Assembly (NCBI GenBank): GCA_000697335.1
Contig: JNEM01008845.1
Location: 1 to 15,981 of the forward strand
Source: Conidiobolus incongruus B7586
Lineage: Eukaryota; Entomophthoromycota; Entomophthoromycetes; Entomophthorales; Conidiobolaceae
DNA length: 15,981 nt
Direction of reading: 5' to 3'
Part shown: positions 1 to 8,081 of the stretch, in pieces
How positions within the stretch are numbered: the first letter of the stretch is position 1
Layout: the number at the start of each line of letters is the position of its first letter
Translations under genes and position numbers: made by a program
The notes under the pieces: generated by a model
Database searches by the model: none
What the model saw: the letters and a program-made list of their open reading frames with translations, nothing else
What the model was told of the DNA's origin: nothing

Positions 1-343
1 AATTGCTACCTGATTGATACTTATCCTCACTCAAATTCACTTCCAAGTTCCTGATTAACCAAATTAGGCTCTATCAATATTTTACCAGTCCACGTCTCAG
101 TGACCTCACTGTTACTCAGCTGTGCACGCTTATGCCTATATATTTCATTTAGTTATAAGGAGGACTGGTCTCCCTCTCTTGATCTCCCTCTTACATTACT
201 TTTACACAAATTAATCTCTTGCCTATTTCCAAAATCAACCTTTTTGGTATACTCAAGTAACTGCCTATAGCTCCACTTGAGTCATTTTATACTATTTCTT
301 CTAAGTTAGTTCCTATTGGTATTTGTGATTCTAACTTCTTAGC
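1..343 (+). promoter_or_regulatory. Pyrimidine-rich leader/promoter region of the first ORF (tentative)
   Basis: This stretch is richer in C and G than the DNA after 560 and has many CT-rich runs on the plus strand. It contains a TATATATTT block near 136-144. Immediately before the ATG at 344 is TTCTAAC followed by TTCTTAG, which resembles a branch site plus 3' splice site. A 5'-UTR intron is therefore possible, for example from a GTATAC near 246, but no donor can be fixed. I find no coding exon here: the few upstream ATGs soon meet stops. The window begins inside this region, so its left limit is unknown. Confidence 0.3.
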
Positions 344-556
344 ATGTCGGATACTAACGCCGCTACTGTTGCTGCCGGTCTAGTCGCTCTTTACAAAGCC
401 CCGTTTACAAGTGATCAGGGCCGGATAGCCAGAGAACTGATCATCAGTAGTTTGCCCCAGCTAGTAGGTGTCATGCTTCACAACTTGGCCTACACAATGA
501 CTATGTCAGTGTCCTCGATGATACTCCAAGAGCTAATAACCGCGAAATACAAATAA
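344..556 (+). CDS. Hypothetical 70-residue protein, composition unlike its surroundings
   Basis: I do not recognise this protein. An ATG follows an in-frame TAA four codons upstream, so this start is the first available without splicing. The product is rich in Ala, Ser, Thr, Leu and Met and has no Cys or Trp. It has a short hydrophobic stretch near residues 8-17 and a longer one near residues 33-65, broken by polar residues, so a clear transmembrane helix is not certain. The ORF is about 47% G+C by hand count, while the 300 bases after its stop are about 15%. It uses codons such as GCC, CCG and CGG that are rarer in the other genes here. It could be a small host gene, the last coding exon of a longer gene entering from outside the window, or a fragment of a mobile element. 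Nothing in the sequence decides between these. Confidence 0.4.
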   Translation: MSDTNAATVAAGLVALYKAPFTSDQGRIARELIISSLPQLVGVMLHNLAYTMTMSVSSMILQELITAKYK

Positions 557-947
557 TTTGATATAAAGTTGATATAAAATTGGCATTATTCGCATAATTA
601 ATATTTTAAAAACAAAAGTTATCATTTGATTATTTTATTCAAGTTACTATTGCAGTATATTAAAAATGATTAATTCTATACCATAATCAAATTTAAATAA
701 ATTTATCAATAATAATATTTTATATTAACTTGATACTTTAATTATTATATAAATTTTTTAAACATTATCATCATTGGAATACATTGTTATAAAATATATA
801 TTATAATTTTATTAATTTTTTAACATTATTTCATTAAATTCATTTTTTGCTACTATATTTTTTATTTATTAGTTTAAATTTTTTTAAAAGAATAAAATTA
901 TTAAGAAAGTTATATTTATAGTTGGGAAAATTATTAAAGATTTAAAA
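557..947. other. AT-rich intergenic DNA, no gene seen
   Basis: This is A/T homopolymer-rich sequence between the stop of the first ORF and the stop of the minus-strand pseudogene. It would hold the 3' ends of both transcripts. AATAAA-like words occur but carry no weight at this base composition. Confidence 0.7.
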
Positions 948-1472
948 CTAGTCACTTTCATGAGATTTCTCTTCCCTCATTACCTTTCTGAATGCATAAG
1001 CCGCAGTATAACAGATAAACACATTCAAATATTTTGGTAATCCAGGACATATGGATATTTTTCCAACTTCTTTCAACGATATAACAGTCCTACTAAACTC
1101 TGTAATAATGCTGCCAGTATTACAATCTTCTAGGGTTAAACTATTGTGAAATGGTGCCAATTTCCACTTCCAATTAACTGTTTCAAATCATTTAATATTG
1201 GAAGCACATCGAATTTCAAACATCGTAAAAATTCTGGACATTTCTCCCTCAATGTGGCAGTTATTGGTATCGAATATAATATGTTATTTAAGCGTCAACA
1301 ATTTTTGGGAAAATATTCTCCCAATATGTTCGTCATTGTCTGTGGTTAAAGTTGTGGGGACGAAGTTGAGCTAGATGAGGTGGGACTGAGTGTTTTGAGG
1401 GATTGAAAGTTGCCATTCTCTTTTGATGGGATGAGTTCGGTTCACAATATATTGGTTTGATAGTTGAATCAT
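948..1472 (-). pseudogene. Full-length paralogue of the 2330-2857 gene with three in-frame stops
   Basis: Read on the minus strand from ATG at 1472 to TAG at 948, a single frame of 175 codons aligns along its whole length with the intact neighbour (175 residues), at roughly 40% identity by eye. Shared blocks include PIKR.W, PTTLT, IG.IFS.K, NWKW/DWKW, NLTLEDC/SLTLEDC, SLKEVG and TAA.AF.KV. The frame is interrupted by TAG at codon 34, TAA at codon 63 and TGA at codon 95. There is no frameshift; one single-codon length difference separates it from the intact copy in the first third. Use of all three stop codons rules out simple reassignment, and no intron with sensible borders removes them. A TATA-like box is kept at the same distance as in the intact gene. 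The C-terminal part after codon 95 remains open and could be misannotated as a 70-residue gene. This is a host gene copy, apparently inactivated recently relative to its divergence. Confidence 0.85.
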
Positions 1473-1523
1473 TTTGATATATTAATTCAAATGTTTTTAT
1501 GATGATAGTAGTTTTGATTTATT

Positions 1524-1533
1524 GTATTTATAC
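1524..1533 (-). promoter_or_regulatory. TATA-like box of the pseudogene
   Basis: On the minus strand the sequence GTATAAATAC lies here. Its TATA begins 60 nt upstream of the pseudogene ATG, almost exactly matching the 59-nt spacing in the intact paralogue. Matching spacing suggests the duplication included the core promoter. Confidence 0.5.
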
Positions 1534-2270
1534 TATTTTTTCAAGTAAATATTTTTTGAATTTTTCCAACTTACAAAACTTAATATCTAACTAATTGTAA
1601 TCAACTGCGGAGATTGCAAAAATGATTTGTATCAAATACACTCTGTAAATTTCTATTTCGAGAAATTTATTGAACGGAGCTACAAAGTAAGCAATAAGAA
1701 TTCAAAGTTTAATTGACCGAGATTCAATTAAATCATAAATTGGTAACTGTTTTCTAATACTTTTTGGGAAAAGTTAAAATGCTAATTACAAATTTTAAGT
1801 ATAATATTAACAAAATAATAATACATTATGTTATATTTTACATTTAGATATATTATGCTATATCAGTACAATATTTTCTATCCATAATAATTGTCTTGAA
1901 TAAATTTTTTAAATAGTTAATACTTCAAAGTAGTTATAAACTATATATCATATTGAATTTTAAATTTTTCCCATATACAATGAAATTAATTAAAATTAAT
2001 TAAATTGAAATATTATAATTTCCAAATTAATAAATATTAGACAGTGTTAAATTATAATATTAGAATTTCAAGTTTGGAAATCAAGTGATTTAGTCAATAT
2101 AAAATTATAAGGTACTTTAATTTTACTAAGGATTAACTTAATCCCTCCGATTTAATTTATATTCCAAAATTGGAAATTAAATGATAAATTGAAACATTTC
2201 AAAGCTTTAAACCCTCAATTAAATTTTGAAAAATTGACAATAATGAAATGATATAATAACCATAGTAGTG
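1534..2270. promoter_or_regulatory. Shared intergenic region between two divergent paralogues
   Basis: About 740 bases of AT-rich DNA separate the two TATA-like boxes of the head-to-head pair. Upstream elements of both copies should lie here. I saw no long arm-to-arm inverted similarity outside the immediate promoter zones, and no other coding potential. Confidence 0.5.
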
Positions 2271-2280
2271 TATATAAAGG
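2271..2280 (+). promoter_or_regulatory. TATA box of the 2330 gene
   Basis: The sequence TATATAAAGG begins 59 nt upstream of the ATG. It stands out less by composition than by its equal spacing in the duplicated minus-strand copy. Confidence 0.55.
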
Positions 2281-2329
2281 TTAAAATTCCAAGTAAAGGT
2301 ATCAATAAGACACTTTTAAAATATTCAAA

Positions 2330-2857
2330 ATGGTTATATCACCAGCTCAATACATTATAATCCGACACAATCCCATCAAACGACAATGGAAACTAGTACG
2401 ATCTCAAGACACCAAGGATTGCATCATTCAATTCCATTCCTTTTCACCTACAACTCTCACAAACTCCTACAACGAACAAATCGGTAAAATCTTCTCACCA
2501 AAATGTATTACTCTCAAGAAGCAAGTTTTAGTGAAAACCGAAAAACATGAAATTGACGTAGCTTTAACACGTACTTTTACCACATTTCATCTGAATGGAA
2601 CTACTACCTTCAAAGGTTACGAAATTATTGATTGGAAATGGCATTTGGGACCCCTCCACAACAATTTGACATTAGAAGACTGTATATTTAATAGAAGGTT
2701 GGCAGAATTTGGTAGAAGTTATTTAAGTTTGAAAGAAGTTGGACATATTACAGTATTTGTGGAGATACCTGAGGATTTAGAGTTACTGATTGGATTTACA
2801 GCCGCTTGGGCCTTTAATAAGGTGTTGGATGGCGAGAGGGCTGGGGGAGGGCCTTAG
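2330..2857 (+). CDS. Uncharacterised 175-residue protein, possible LURP-one/Tubby C-like fold
   Basis: This is an intronless ORF with ATG preceded by an AT-rich leader and a TATA box. The product begins with a YIIIR..PIKRQWKL segment. Its C-terminal half reads TTFKGYE...DWKW (residues about 91-104), LTLEDC (about 112-117), a line resembling LAEFGR (about 122-127), then SLKEVGHITV and a hydrophobic closing helix near residues 145-165 (LLIGFTAAWAFNKV). The order 'F.G..Y.WK / L.D / iA.f / G.i.v / hydrophobic C-terminal helix' is like that of LURP-one-related and fungal Tubby C-like domains (for example the DUF6593 group). That is a resemblance of pattern and fold, inferred and not proven. No signal peptide or catalytic motif is seen. 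A broken paralogue lies head-to-head on the other strand. The tail is glycine-rich. Function is unknown. Confidence 0.75.
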   Translation: MVISPAQYIIIRHNPIKRQWKLVRSQDTKDCIIQFHSFSPTTLTNSYNEQIGKIFSPKCITLKKQVLVKTEKHEIDVALTRTFTTFHLNGTTTFKGYEIIDWKWHLGPLHNNLTLEDCIFNRRLAEFGRSYLSLKEVGHITVFVEIPEDLELLIGFTAAWAFNKVLDGERAGGGP

Positions 2858-3842
2858 GAAATTAACATGGTTGTATATTGTTAATAATCGAGAATTTATT
2901 CATATTTTTGAAATATTTGTTATATTATTGAATGAACTTTAAGCATCCTAAAAACAATGCCTATCAAAAATTATTCAGAATTTATATTTCTATGAATAAA
3001 TAATACGTTGCATTTATATTAACTATCATCATTTAAATATAATCAATTTTTACACTCTTAAACGAGTCAAAATCGGTAATTACAAAACTAAACCGATCTA
3101 ATATCGCATCTGCAAATTATATCTTTTCATTAATAACAACCAATAAGTTTATTAATATTTCTTGAAATTAGTGTATTAAAAAATGATTATAAAAATATTG
3201 AGTTTGGAAAAAATTAATTAATATTCATATAATTTAATTAAACAGGAAACTATGAAAGGAATATATTATTCAAATTATTTAATAATTTTTCCATTTTGGT
3301 TAATTGACAATTTTTATTAAAATTTTCATTTATGACCAATTTGAACTTAATTGTATTTATCAATACTAAAATCTATAAAATATAATAATTCTAATCATCA
3401 TTTCACTCAGTATTCATTCATATAAGGAAGTGATTGGATAATTTTGGTTGAAAAACATATACATTTACAATATATTTTTGACCTAAATTTTTCAATTGTT
3501 TGGGTTTTAAATCCAAATTTTATATTTCAAACTTTATATTATAGTGATTTGAATATTATTCATCATATTATTATTTATTAAAATTGATCTAATAATTATA
3601 TTTCTATATAAAATAATTTAGAATCACAGCTTTCAGAAAATGAACAAAAGGAATATTAAAAATTAATAAGAATTCAAAGAGTATACGACTAATATAAGAA
3701 TTGAAAATAAGGATAATGAATGTTTTGAAAAAACCAAAAATATAGAAACGATAGTGTAACAAAAATAATTATGATTTTATTACAAAATATTCAATGATTT
3801 GAAGCATTGTTGTAAAATTAAATTTTATGAGAGATTAATTAA
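2858..3842. other. AT-rich intergenic DNA, no gene seen
   Basis: About 985 bases between the stop of the 2330 gene and the first tRNA gene. It has many short AT runs, stops in all frames and no ORF of interest. I see no structured RNA candidate or repeat array. Confidence 0.7.
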
Positions 3843-3914
3843 TCTTCGATAGTATAGTGGTGAGTATACCCGCCTGTCACGCGGGTGACCTGGGTTCAAT
3901 TCCCAGTCGGAGAG
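3843..3914 (+). tRNA. tRNA-Asp (anticodon GUC), copy 1
   Basis: The gene folds as a complete cloverleaf. The seven-base acceptor stem TCTTCGA pairs with TCGGAGA, with one G-U pair. The D arm GTAT..GTAT is followed by an A at position 26. The anticodon stem CCCGC/GCGGG encloses CTGTCAC with anticodon GTC. The T stem CTGGG/CCCAG encloses TTCAATT. The discriminator base is G, the expected identity base for aspartate. No intron is present. The internal A box (TAGTATAGTGG) and B box (GGTTCAATTCC) are intact, and a Pol III terminator of four T residues starts directly after the discriminator. Confidence 0.97.
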
Positions 3915-3918
3915 TTTT
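3915..3918 (+). terminator. Pol III terminator of tRNA-Asp copy 1
   Basis: TTTT begins on the base after the discriminator G, which is a minimal RNA polymerase III stop signal. Confidence 0.7.
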
Positions 3919-4593
3919 CTCAATTTTAGATCACAAATTACCTGTAATATTTATTATAAATTAACATTTTTTAAATAGTTGATAATATTTTCATTAATTA
4001 ATGATAATTTGTTGACTTTCCAATTATTGTTTTATATACAAAAATATTGACTAATATTCAATAAAGTTGCAAATAATGAATTATGCTCAATGTATTTAAG
4101 TTAATAATGTTTTAACTTTATTAAAAATTGAGAATATTGGAATATTTTTTTAAATTTTTAAAATCCATTCAAAATTTATATAGGAAAATTTTAAATAAAT
4201 GTTAACCTTGATAATTCAATTATTTTCTTCCTTAAATTAACTTGAATGATATTTCAAATGTAATATTGGTTAAATTTTTACATAATTTATTTAATTCAAA
4301 ACATTAGAATGACTCTATTACAAAATTTGTAAACTAATCAAGTTATTTGTCAATTCGATATATTGAAAGTCTAATTATTAAAAAAGCATAGAAATCAATA
4401 TTTTGGGCTTATTTTTTCTATGATTGTGGATTGGTTGAATTTACATTTTTTTTAAAAAATTTATTGAATATAGAATTTTAATGAGATTTAGAAATCTTCA
4501 AATTCAGTCCCATAATTTTTTGATAGGGATGAGAGGTTATTAAAATGTAATTGGTACTGTAATAAAAAAATATATTACTAATTCAATTATATT
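3919..4593. other. AT-rich intergenic DNA, no gene seen
   Basis: This stretch lies between the first tRNA and the methyltransferase-like gene. No coding region, RNA gene or clear promoter element can be supported. The downstream gene's promoter should be in the last few hundred bases. Confidence 0.65.
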
Positions 4594-4611
4594 AATAAAT
4601 AAATAAATAAA
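4594..4611 (+). repeat. AAAT-type tetranucleotide repeat abutting a start codon
   Basis: A short run of the unit TAAA/AAAT, four to five copies, runs directly into the ATG of the following gene. It places TAA in frame immediately before the start, so the coding region cannot extend upstream without splicing. Confidence 0.7.
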
Positions 4612-5981
4612 TGATAACAAGAGCAATACAAAATTTAAGACCTATAAATCACATTCAAAAACGACAATTCTGGTCCGAACTCAGAGACAAGTATGTAGAC
4701 TTACCCAAACCCAAAAATGTCGATTACTACACACGTTTAAATTTCGAGCAATTATCTAAATTACGCAAACAACCCAAACAGTACAAAACATTAACGCGTG
4801 AATTCATCCACAATTCGTTATATCATCCTCAGTACGGATACTTTTCCAAGCAGGCACTGATTTTCAGTCCTTTGAAGCCTTTTGATTTTAATAAGATTAG
4901 GGATCATTTGGAATTTATGAATTTGGTTGCTGGTGAGTATAAGGAACTCGAGGATGAAGTCAACGTGATTGATGATGTTTCGCGTCAGGTTTGGCATACC
5001 CCTACAGAGCTGTTTAAGCCTTACTATGGTGAATCTATAGCTAATTACATTGTTAAAAGATTTCAAAAGGAATTTAATGACGAAGAAAATTTGGTTATCT
5101 ACGAAGTAGGAGCTGGTAACGGTACGTTAATGACTAACATTCTAGACTATTTAAAGAGGGAACATCCAGAGATTTACAATAAGACTCGATACAATATTGT
5201 AGAAATCAGTAGTCAACTGAGCAGGAAGCAATTAGAGAGTAATTTGAAGCCTGACCAGTTGAGTCATTTACATCATCATTTGAACCTCGTGAATCAAAGT
5301 ATTTTGGATTTTGATCAAATTGTGAATGACAAGTGCTTTGTTATTGCTTTGGAAGTGATTGACAATTTCAGTCACGATGTCATTCGTTATAATACTCAGA
5401 CTGGCGATATCGTCCAAGGTCTCGTCGCTGTTGACGACCAAGGCGATATGGAGGAAGTTTACGAACCTTTGCACGATCCCTTAATTGTCGAGTACTTGAA
5501 GGCTAGAGACCGTACCGGGTACAAATCTCCCCTTGCAAACCCCTCTTTATTAACCAAACTCAAATACCAATTACCATTTAGCCAAAATCTAAGCCTACCA
5601 GAATACTTACCAACCATGACATATAAACTAGTTAAAAAACTCAAAACAAATTTCCCCAATCACCATCTAATCCTCAGTGATTTTTACCAACTACCCGACA
5701 CTATTGAAGGTATTGACGCTCCCGTAATTCAGACTAGATTTGAAAATACGATGATTCCATGCTCCACTTACCTTGTAGAACTTGGTTACTTTGATATTTT
5801 CTTCCCTACGAATTTTGAATTGTTGAGAGATATTTATAATGATGTACATTCCGCAAAAGCTGAGGTGTTGGATCAGAGAGAATTCTTGAAGGAATATGGC
5901 ATGCTAGAAGGAACTAAGACCATAAGTGGCGAAAATCCAATGTTAAATTATTATGAAAATAATAAGTTTTTATTGAGTTAA
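4611..5981 (+). CDS. NDUFAF7: NDUFAF7-like (DUF185) mitochondrial SAM-dependent arginine methyltransferase
   Basis: A 456-residue intronless ORF. Residues 1-20 are basic, lack acids and look like a mitochondrial presequence. The segment LTREFIHNSLYHPQYGYFSK (about 61-80) is the DUF185 entry motif. EVGAGNGT (165-172) is the SAM-binding glycine loop, preceded by a beta strand (LVIYEV). ALEVIDNF (246-253) matches the post-II region, which in the family often reads 'NE.fDalp'. HLILSDFYQLP and the C-terminal ELGYFDIFFPTNFELL block resemble fungal family members. Human NDUFAF7 symmetrically dimethylates an arginine of the complex I subunit NDUFS2 and is needed for complex I assembly, so this gene suggests the organism keeps respiratory complex I. 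That role is inferred from the family. The next in-frame Met is residue 103, inside the domain, so the start at 4611 is well supported. The gene converges with the RBM42-like gene. Confidence 0.9.
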   Translation: MITRAIQNLRPINHIQKRQFWSELRDKYVDLPKPKNVDYYTRLNFEQLSKLRKQPKQYKTLTREFIHNSLYHPQYGYFSKQALIFSPLKPFDFNKIRDHLEFMNLVAGEYKELEDEVNVIDDVSRQVWHTPTELFKPYYGESIANYIVKRFQKEFNDEENLVIYEVGAGNGTLMTNILDYLKREHPEIYNKTRYNIVEISSQLSRKQLESNLKPDQLSHLHHHLNLVNQSILDFDQIVNDKCFVIALEVIDNFSHDVIRYNTQTGDIVQGLVAVDDQGDMEEVYEPLHDPLIVEYLKARDRTGYKSPLANPSLLTKLKYQLPFSQNLSLPEYLPTMTYKLVKKLKTNFPNHHLILSDFYQLPDTIEGIDAPVIQTRFENTMIPCSTYLVELGYFDIFFPTNFELLRDIYNDVHSAKAEVLDQREFLKEYGMLEGTKTISGENPMLNYYENNKFLLS

Positions 5982-6471
5982 AAGTTAAAAAAATAGATTG
6001 GTATTAAATTATTTAGCAATAAAGTTGATCTAATAAATTAAATAAATTAATAATTTTTTAGAGATTGAACTATTAAAAATGGTTTAATTTTTTATTATTT
6101 GAAAAATGATGGATTCAATAATACATATATCTAAATAATATAATGATTTTGTTTTTTGAATTTTGGATCAAATAACCATTGAAGAACAAAATAATAATAG
6201 AAATAAATGTTGAATTGCAATTGTTAAATAATATTTGAAATAGAGAATATCAATTAAGATTAATATTAATGTTTTTATTACCAAATTGAAAATAATTAAT
6301 AAGATATTCAATAATTAAAATTGAAATGATTTTAAAATGGTATTTACATATATTTGGTAGACCTTGTTAGTTATAACTAAAATTCTAAAATTATTAATTT
6401 ATTAATTTATTAACTTTTATAAAATCATTCAATTTATTACCATGAGTTAGCCATTTTAAATCCGCGTTAAA
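5982..6471. other. AT-rich convergent intergenic region
   Basis: These 490 bases lie between the ends of two convergent genes. They should hold both 3' UTRs and poly(A) sites. I see no ORF, RNA gene or repeat array. Confidence 0.7.
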
Positions 6472-7179
6472 TTATTTCTTCTTTTTACCCCCTCCCCCGA
6501 CATTCCTATCCTTCCATGTGGATTTTCTCAACTTACAAGGACGATTCCCAATATACTTACCATTCATCTCTTTGACAGCTTTTACAAAATCAGTCACATT
6601 ACCGAAACTGACAAACCCATAACCTTTGGATTTCCCGCTACGTTTGTCATAAATCACTTTCGCTTTTAGAAATGAGGGGTACTTGGAAAAGGCTTTGGAT
6701 AGAATGTCGTCGTTCACTTCATTGCCGAGATCACCGCAGAATAAACGATAATCATCTAAATGGGAGGAGTTAGTGAATGAATAAGAAATGAATTTCTAAG
6801 ACTTACTTGGATCCCATTCCAACAATGTAGGATCTTCCCAAGTTTTGTCAGCTGCTCGTCGTAACACTGTAGCTTTCTTCTTCTTCTCCCTTAAATGTTT
6901 TGCTTGCTCCTCAGGTGGTACATACGACCCTTGGTCATAACCCTGAGGTACTGATGGTATGACATCTTGTGCAGCTATTCCTCCCGTAGCTGGCGCCGTG
7001 GTGTCGCCGTAACCATAATTTTGGTAGTATTGGTAGTAATCTGCATATTGTTGCGAATTTGGATCGTAATTGGTATAATCGTAGCCTTCATAATTTTGGT
7101 AATACTGGTAATAGTCAGCGTTTGGATCATAATTTGAACTATTTGTATAATTGTTATTTGGGTATTGATTTGAACTCAT
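6472..7179 (-). CDS. RBM42: RBM42-like RRM protein, two exons
   Basis: Exon 1 is 7179-6807 and exon 2 is 6755-6472. Joined, they encode 218 residues. The intron (6756-6806) has GTAAGT, a CACTAAC branch site and TTTAG. The N-terminus is a low-complexity Tyr/Gln/Asn/Asp region containing two copies of a unit starting YDPN (about residues 17-60). A basic segment (REKKKKATVLRRA) and TWEDPTLLEWDP follow, the hallmark that precedes the RRM in RBM42 proteins. The RRM spans about 127-206, with RNP2 LFCGDL (129-134) and RNP1 KGYGFVSF (168-175), then FVKAVKEMNGKYIGNRPCKL and a lysine tail. The family binds RNA and is linked to splicing and mRNA stability; a role in this organism is inferred. The splice keeps the family motif continuous across the junction (EWDP-NDYRLF). 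The 5' flank beyond about 40 bases is a repeat-flanked insertion. Confidence 0.93.
6756..6806 (-). other. Spliceosomal intron of the RBM42-like gene (51 nt)
   Basis: The 5' site is GTAAGT, the branch site CACTAAC lies about 16-22 nt before the 3' end, and the 3' site is CATTTAG. It is a phase 1 intron. Reading through it gives a stop within three codons, while removing it restores the conserved motif. Confidence 0.92.
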
Positions 7180-7220
7180 TTATTTGTATTTATAATTTGT
7201 TATGTAACTAATTTGAATTT

Positions 7221-7234
7221 TCGTGAAATAGATG
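7221..7234 (+). repeat. Left copy of a 14-bp direct repeat (candidate target-site duplication)
   Basis: TCGTGAAATAGATG is identical to 7690-7703 and directly precedes a run of eight T. With the right copy it brackets a compositionally distinct segment. Confidence 0.75.
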
Positions 7235-7259
7235 TTTTTTTTATGAGGAAAGGATTTAT

Positions 7260-7273
7260 TCGACGACTTATGG
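7260..7273 (+). repeat. Left arm of subterminal inverted repeat
   Basis: TCGACGACTTATGG matches the reverse complement of 7655-7668 at 12 of 14 positions. The arms lie 25 and 21 bases inside the two direct repeats. Confidence 0.5.
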
Positions 7274-7654
7274 GATGACATAATAAAACCGCCGTATCAC
7301 TTAGTAATTACCAAGTATACGTAATAGTTACAAGGCATATAGTATATTTCCAATTCATCCAAGTGGATAACCGTAGTAATTCCTGGGACAGGACCCAATT
7401 CACTTAATTTCTCGCTAAAGGAGTATATAAAACAGATGTAGGCAAAAGTAAACAGACATGAGATGGTGATCTTAAAACGAGAAAGAACCAGAGGACACAG
7501 GTATACAAAGTGTGGGCAGCCACTATGTAAGAAAAGTGACTTGGAGGTTAATAGATCTTCACAGAGCAGTCAAGCTTAGCACATACAATGAAACTCGAGA
7601 TAGAGGACAAATAACAATCCGGGACATGTCATAGATAGACAAGCCTTTGAGGTG

Positions 7655-7668
7655 CCATTATTCGTCGA
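7655..7668 (-). repeat. Right arm of subterminal inverted repeat
   Basis: CCATTATTCGTCGA is the partner of 7260-7273. Pairing of the two arms would close a roughly 400-nt RNA, or mark imperfect terminal repeats of an element. Confidence 0.5.
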
Positions 7669-7689
7669 GTGAGGGTTATAAGAAACCCC

Positions 7690-7703
7690 TCGTGAAATAG
7701 ATG
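7690..7703 (+). repeat. Right copy of the 14-bp direct repeat
   Basis: It is identical to 7221-7234 over 14 of 14 bases and marks the right edge of the insertion, where base composition returns to the AT-rich background. Confidence 0.75.
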
Positions 7704-8081
7704 AGATCAATTGAAAATTTATAAAGTTTTCATTATTAAATAAATTTATGGGAATAACCGAATTTATTCAATCGTCACAAATGATTTAGTTGATTTAAAT
7801 TTCAATAAGCCAAAAAAATTAAAAAATTGTAATTTATAAAAAATAAAATGAATGAATCCAACTTATAAGCATATATCAATCGAATTAATCTTATCAGGTG
7901 AGTATTATTGATTTATTTTCATTGCCTTTATCAATTCGAATTATTTTGACAGATATCTCCAAATTTTCAAATATTATTAAAATATTAAACCAAATATTAA
8001 TTTTTTTTATTGTGAAATAATAAACTAGAAATATATATGTTTGTTATAAAAAATAATTATGTAACGATTAAATGTAGAAAG
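7704..8081. other. AT-rich intergenic DNA downstream of the Vip1-like gene
   Basis: These 378 bases lie between the insertion and the stop codon of the Vip1-like gene. They would hold that gene's 3' UTR and whatever remains of the original RBM42 upstream region. No ORF or RNA gene is seen. Confidence 0.65.

Larger units (their letters stand above)
7235..7689 (-). mobile_element. Repeat-flanked, A-tailed insertion, probably a non-coding retroposed copy
   Basis: The 455-bp segment lies between perfect 14-bp direct repeats and has about 39% G+C by hand count, against about 20% on either side. Read on the minus strand it ends in AAAAAAAA next to the repeat, with an AATAAA signal about 20 nt earlier. 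That arrangement fits a reverse-transcribed polyadenylated RNA inserted by target-primed reverse transcription. The minus-strand 5' end can form a GGGTT/AACCC hairpin. Subterminal inverted repeats are visible at 7260-7273 and 7655-7668 (12 of 14 positions). They leave open a DNA-transposon derivative or a structured RNA with pairing ends. TATATAAA occurs near 7424 on the plus strand. I find no long ORF and cannot assign a family. It ends 41 bases from the RBM42-like ATG and has the same orientation as that gene. Confidence 0.55.

Noticed and set aside
948-1160. A 70-codon minus-strand ORF as an independent gene
   Set aside because: It is the C-terminal remainder of the full-length pseudogene. 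It begins with TTG rather than ATG and aligns with the second half of the intact paralogue.
1146-1349. Plus-strand ORF of 67 codons
   Set aside because: It lies antisense to the pseudogene and has no features of its own.
4818-5659. Three minus-strand ORFs of 66-82 codons
   Set aside because: They are antisense shadows within the methyltransferase-like coding region.
7235-7689. Solo LTR of a retrotransposon
   Set aside because: A 14-bp flanking repeat is longer than the usual 4-6 bp, the ends do not show TG...CA at the repeat borders, and an A-tract at one end fits retroposition better. It is not fully excluded.
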